DNA from: Hyphomicrobiales bacterium
GTDB lineage: Bacteria > Pseudomonadota > Alphaproteobacteria > Rhizobiales > Aestuariivirgaceae
Assembly (NCBI GenBank): GCA_003151375.1
Contig: PLXI01000113.1
Span: 1-8,706, forward strand
Length of the DNA: 8,706 nucleotides
Direction of reading: 5' to 3'
The translations under genes and the position numbers were made by a program. Each line of letters opens with the position of its first letter. Positions within the stretch are counted from its first letter, which is position 1. Of the stretch, positions 6,296-8,706 are shown piece by piece. A model generated the notes under the pieces. The model was not told where the DNA came from. It was given only the letters and a program-made list of their open reading frames with translations, and searched no databases.

Positions 6296-7204
6296 CCGCC
6301 GCCAACCATCATCCAAAAGTTGAACTGACGCGGCACTGCGCTGTTCTTTTAACGCCAGGGATTGCAGACTGTTGCGAAGTTCAGCAGGCAAGGAAAGATG
6401 CGCCTGTTTTTCAACTGCACCACCAAATTCAATTTTGCTTTCGGCCAGCACGCGACCATCACCAGCAATGGCTTGCAATGTGGCAGTGTTTGGCGCGTTT
6501 GTACCGCGCAAGATTGGTGTGACGATATCACCATTGGCAAGTGTAGGTTGGCCCAATGCCAGTGGCCCTTGGTGTTGAAGCAGATCGAAAATTTGGGTTG
6601 GTGCAAGCGCGTTGAGGCCCTTAGAGAAAGCCGCACCGCTGCCCGCGTCTAGGTCATCGCTCAACCAGATGATTTCAGCAGGTGCTGGGTTAAGTCCCTG
6701 CAACAAAGGCAGTAACTTGACACGGTCAGTGGCCAAGGCTTGCGGCTCTGTGGCGCGCATAAATTTAGCAATGTCGGCCGCCGGTTTGCCCTCAGGCTTT
6801 TGTGGCAGCGCAGTGGTTGCAAAATAAACCACACGCCCCTCCGCCTCACTCAATATGCCGCTTAAGGCCTCCTGTCGCTGAATCCAGTCTGGGGCTGCCG
6901 CCCAGCCATCATCAACTACTAGCAAAACCGGGCCATTGCATTGTGACAATACCTCTGTGCTGCGCGTGAAAGGATGGGCAACTGCAAAGATTAGCAAAGC
7001 CGCAAGTGTAAGGCGCAGCAGCAAAAGCCACCACGGTGTTTTATCCGGCGTTTCCTCGTCACGCTTCAATTGTTGCAAAATGCGCAGCGGCGGAAAGGCT
7101 TGTTCCACAGGGCGCGGCGGTGTGGCACGCAGTAACCACCAAATCACTGGCAATGCCAGCAAGGCCCAGAGCGCAGCAGGCGTTGCAAAATGCAACATGC
7201 TCAT
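6293..7204 (-). CDS. BatA-type N-terminal membrane domain protein, N-terminal part of a split BatA-DUF4159 gene
   Basis: A 303-codon frame. Residues 4-80 are the BatA (aerotolerance regulator N-terminal) domain: a membrane segment at 10-27 (LWALLALPVIWWLL), a cytosolic loop rich in Pro, Arg and Lys (ATPPRPVEQAFPPLRIL), and a second segment at 57-77. A periplasmic vWA-like/GATase-like region follows, VLLVVDDGWAAAPDW (93-107) and EIIWLSDDLDAG (177-188), with a beta-rich part to VQLLDDGWRR at the end. The usual vWA metal motif is not evident. The protein stops at TAA where homologues continue into the DUF4159 half, so as encoded this is about one third of the normal product. ATG 7204 overlaps the DUF58 stop (ATGA, 7201-7204); a second ATG at 7198 is an almost equally good start. 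One cysteine (C89). It would anchor the complex in the inner membrane. Confidence 0.82.
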   Translation of the reverse strand: MSMLHFATPAALWALLALPVIWWLLRATPPRPVEQAFPPLRILQQLKRDEETPDKTPWWLLLLRLTLAALLIFAVAHPFTRSTEVLSQCNGPVLLVVDDGWAAAPDWIQRQEALSGILSEAEGRVVYFATTALPQKPEGKPAADIAKFMRATEPQALATDRVKLLPLLQGLNPAPAEIIWLSDDLDAGSGAAFSKGLNALAPTQIFDLLQHQGPLALGQPTLANGDIVTPILRGTNAPNTATLQAIAGDGRVLAESKIEFGGAVEKQAHLSLPAELRNSLQSLALKEQRSAASVQLLDDGWRR

Positions 7205-8067
7205 TTCTCACCTACACGCTGATAGAGTTTGAGCACGGTGGCCGAAAGACTCTGGTCAGTGTGATGCAGTTGAAAGCTAAAACCCAGTTTGCGTGCGATG
7301 GTCTGCACCTCGGCGCGTTGATGTTCAAAAGCTTTCACATATTCCGAGCGTAAATTCTGCGCTTTGCCGGCTTTGAAACGCGCCTGCACATCAAGCCCCA
7401 GAAAATCCGTGCGGCCTGAATAAGGCAAGCTTTCTTCGGCAGGATCAGTGACCTGTAACAAATGCCCACGCATTCCGCTTTCGGTGATTAACCGCAAGCG
7501 GTGGCGCAAGGCTTCAGGCTCTTCCAGAAAATCAGAAATAATCAAGGCGGTGGAGCGACGCTGCAAGGCGCTTGGCGCAGGCAAGTTTCCATCGTTTCCT
7601 TGCGTCATGGTGAAAGCAATGCGTGATAGCACATCGCGGCCGAAGGAGGCGCGGGCTTGGCTTCCCAATAGTCCCACACGCTCATGCGCGCGCAGTGAAA
7701 GTGCCGCCAGCGCAAGGCCCAGCACCTGTGCTTGATCTTGCTTGGGTTCGCTCGCCAAATGCGACATGAACTTCATGCGCGGGCCAAGATTGACCCATAG
7801 CCAAAGCGTGTTGACGGTCTGCCATTCATTATCTTTGATGAAGGGCTCATCAGTCTTGGCGCTTTTGCGCCAATCGATACGCTGGGCACTGTCGCCGAAA
7901 CCATAAGGCCTATAGGCCCAGAAATTTTCACCCACCCCAGCGCGGCGTAGGCCGTGGCTGCCTTGCAACACGGTTGCGGCGATGCGCTCAGCGCGCACCA
8001 CCAGTGGTGGCAAGACATCGCCAAGTTGGCGGGCGCGGGTTTGCGATGTGGGTGAAACTGTGGGCAC
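7201..8067 (-). CDS. DUF58 domain protein (vWA-like partner of MoxR)
   Basis: A 288-residue cytosolic protein without membrane segments. I chose the GTG at 8067, 1 nt after the moxR stop (TAA C GTG). The longer frame from a TTG at 8136 would put 69 nt inside moxR and add a non-conserved Gln/Pro/Trp-rich leader. The DUF58 signature is clear at 52-71: YRPYGFGDSAQRIDW with R63, D65 and W66, then KSAKTDEPFIKDNEWQ. The following vWA-like fold shows a beta strand LWLWVNLGPRM (88-98), VLGLALAALSLRAHERVGLLG (115-135), ALIISDFLEEPEAL (174-187) and a C-terminal QTIARKLGFSFQLHHTD (255-271). The metal-binding DxSxS triad expected after the first strand reads N93-L-G95-P-R97, so it is degenerate. It ends in an ATGA overlap with the BatA-type gene. 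Presumed to work with the MoxR ATPase; target unknown. Confidence 0.9.
   Translation of the reverse strand: MPTVSPTSQTRARQLGDVLPPLVVRAERIAATVLQGSHGLRRAGVGENFWAYRPYGFGDSAQRIDWRKSAKTDEPFIKDNEWQTVNTLWLWVNLGPRMKFMSHLASEPKQDQAQVLGLALAALSLRAHERVGLLGSQARASFGRDVLSRIAFTMTQGNDGNLPAPSALQRRSTALIISDFLEEPEALRHRLRLITESGMRGHLLQVTDPAEESLPYSGRTDFLGLDVQARFKAGKAQNLRSEYVKAFEHQRAEVQTIARKLGFSFQLHHTDQSLSATVLKLYQRVGEK
7205..7213 (-). promoter_or_regulatory. ribosome binding site of the BatA-type gene
   Basis: AGGTGAGAA directly precedes the ATG at 7204 on the minus strand and lies inside the end of the DUF58 gene. Its AGGTG core is 4 nt from ATG 7204 and 10 nt from ATG 7198, so it could serve either start. It contrasts with the absence of such a site before ATG 6280. 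Confidence 0.5.
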
Positions 8068-8068
8068 G

Positions 8069-8706
8069 TTAGGCCAAGGTTGCTGCCAATTTGGCGATGA
8101 TGGCTGACACTGTAATGCCTTCTGCGCGCGCGGCAAAGTTTAATGCCATGCGGTGTTTTAATACTGGCTCTAACAATGCGATCACATCATCCACCGAAGG
8201 TGACAGGCGGCCCTGCAATAAGGCACGCGCCTTAACACACAGCATTAAGCTTTGGGCCGCACGGGGCGATGGCCCCCAGGCCACTGCGTCGTTGATATAG
8301 GCGGCAGAACCAACACCCGGCCTTGCTGCGCGAATGGTGTTTAGGATTGCAGTGGTCACTTGCTCACCCACGGGCACATCACGCACTAAGCTTTGAGCTG
8401 ATTGTAATTCAGCAGCAAGGAGAACTTGCTTGGGTACGGCTTCGGCAGCACCAGTTGTGGCAAAAAGCATTTGGCGCTCAGCAGCCAAAGGCGGATATGA
8501 AATATCAATCTGCATTAAGAAGCGATCAAGCTGTGCCTCTGGCAGCGGATAAGTGCCTTCTTGCTCGATCGGGTTTTGCGTGGCTAAAACGTGAAATGGT
8601 TCCGGCAGCGCATGATGGTGGCCTGCCACCGTAACGATATGTTCTTGCATGGCTTGCAACAATGCTGACTGGGTGCGTGGGCTGGCGCGGTTGATTTCAT
8701 CGGCCA
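8069..8706 (-). CDS. moxR: MoxR family AAA+ ATPase, 5' end outside the window
   Basis: The frame is open to the window edge (first complete codon 8704-8702), giving 211 visible residues of a protein that is usually about 320-340 long. It begins inside the Walker B motif, ADEINRASPRTQSALLQAM (1-19), with the catalytic D2-E3. Sensor 1 is in VLATQNP (N44), and the family sequence IEQEGTYPLPEAQLDRFL (46-63) carries the probable arginine finger R61. Sensor 2 is in GPSPRAAQSL (R148) within the helical lid, which continues to KHRMALNFAARAEGI. The Walker A motif lies outside the window. MoxR ATPases are thought to act as chaperone-like motors with vWA proteins encoded next to them, which fits the DUF58 gene 1 nt downstream. 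TTG 8662 and ATG 8650 are internal codons, not starts. All catalytic residues that can be seen are intact. Confidence 0.95.
   Translation of the reverse strand, partial: ADEINRASPRTQSALLQAMQEHIVTVAGHHHALPEPFHVLATQNPIEQEGTYPLPEAQLDRFLMQIDISYPPLAAERQMLFATTGAAEAVPKQVLLAAELQSAQSLVRDVPVGEQVTTAILNTIRAARPGVGSAAYINDAVAWGPSPRAAQSLMLCVKARALLQGRLSPSVDDVIALLEPVLKHRMALNFAARAEGITVSAIIAKLAATLA

Noticed and set aside
6281..6300. Frameshift between the BatA and DUF4159 parts
   Set aside because: Codon counting shows both parts in the same frame (12 nt between the stop and ATG 6280), so it is a nonsense codon and not an indel.
8069..8136. Start of the DUF58 gene at TTG 8136
   Set aside because: It would overlap moxR by 68 bp and add a leader without family similarity; GTG 8067 right after the moxR stop fits the usual N-terminus.
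8069..8662. A complete small AAA protein starting at TTG 8662
   Set aside because: The frame is open to the window edge and the upstream codons encode the Walker B motif ADEINRA, so it is the truncated end of MoxR.

Overview
The window reads as chromosomal sequence from an alphaproteobacterium, most likely Hyphomicrobiales/Rhizobiales-like, with moderately high GC. The basis is the gene set: MoxR ATPase, DUF58 protein, BatA/DUF4159 membrane protein and large vWA/GATase-like membrane protein, in that order. As I remember it, this order is typical of that class. Wording such as FYPLIYWP in the DUF4159 domain and TWRNLLK...VDLVHFTILRP in the last gene also fits. No mobile element, CRISPR array, tRNA or rRNA was seen.

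Left third (1-2479): four small genes of ordinary metabolism. A GNAT-like protein of the family often labelled 'dATP pyrophosphohydrolase' runs leftward and off the window (885 to 1). It is divergent, across 52 nt, from a Nudix hydrolase (938-1441). A 4-oxalocrotonate-tautomerase-like protein follows; its start must be 1532 so that Pro lies next to the initiator Met. Then comes a YhbS-like GNAT acetyltransferase (1916-2479), whose 3' end overlaps the opposite-strand operon by 26 bp.

Right two thirds (2454-8706): one tightly packed minus-strand operon, read right to left. moxR (5' end outside the window) is followed after 1 nt by a GTG-started DUF58 gene. That overlaps by ATGA a BatA-type gene, followed by a DUF4159 segment, followed through another ATGA overlap by a three-pass vWA/GATase-like membrane protein. 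The MoxR AAA+ ATPase probably acts with the vWA-like/DUF58 proteins as a chaperone or maturation system, with two membrane-anchored proteins exposing large domains to the periplasm. The substrate is unknown.

The most notable feature is that the BatA-DUF4159 gene, normally a single polypeptide of about 900 residues, is cut by one in-frame TAA (6293-6295). The frame is otherwise perfectly continuous (303 + stop + 4 + 588 codons). The downstream part has no clear ribosome binding site or N-terminal membrane anchor. Other points of interest are a DUF58 protein whose metal-binding DxSxS motif is lost, and GATase-like domains with no cysteine at all.
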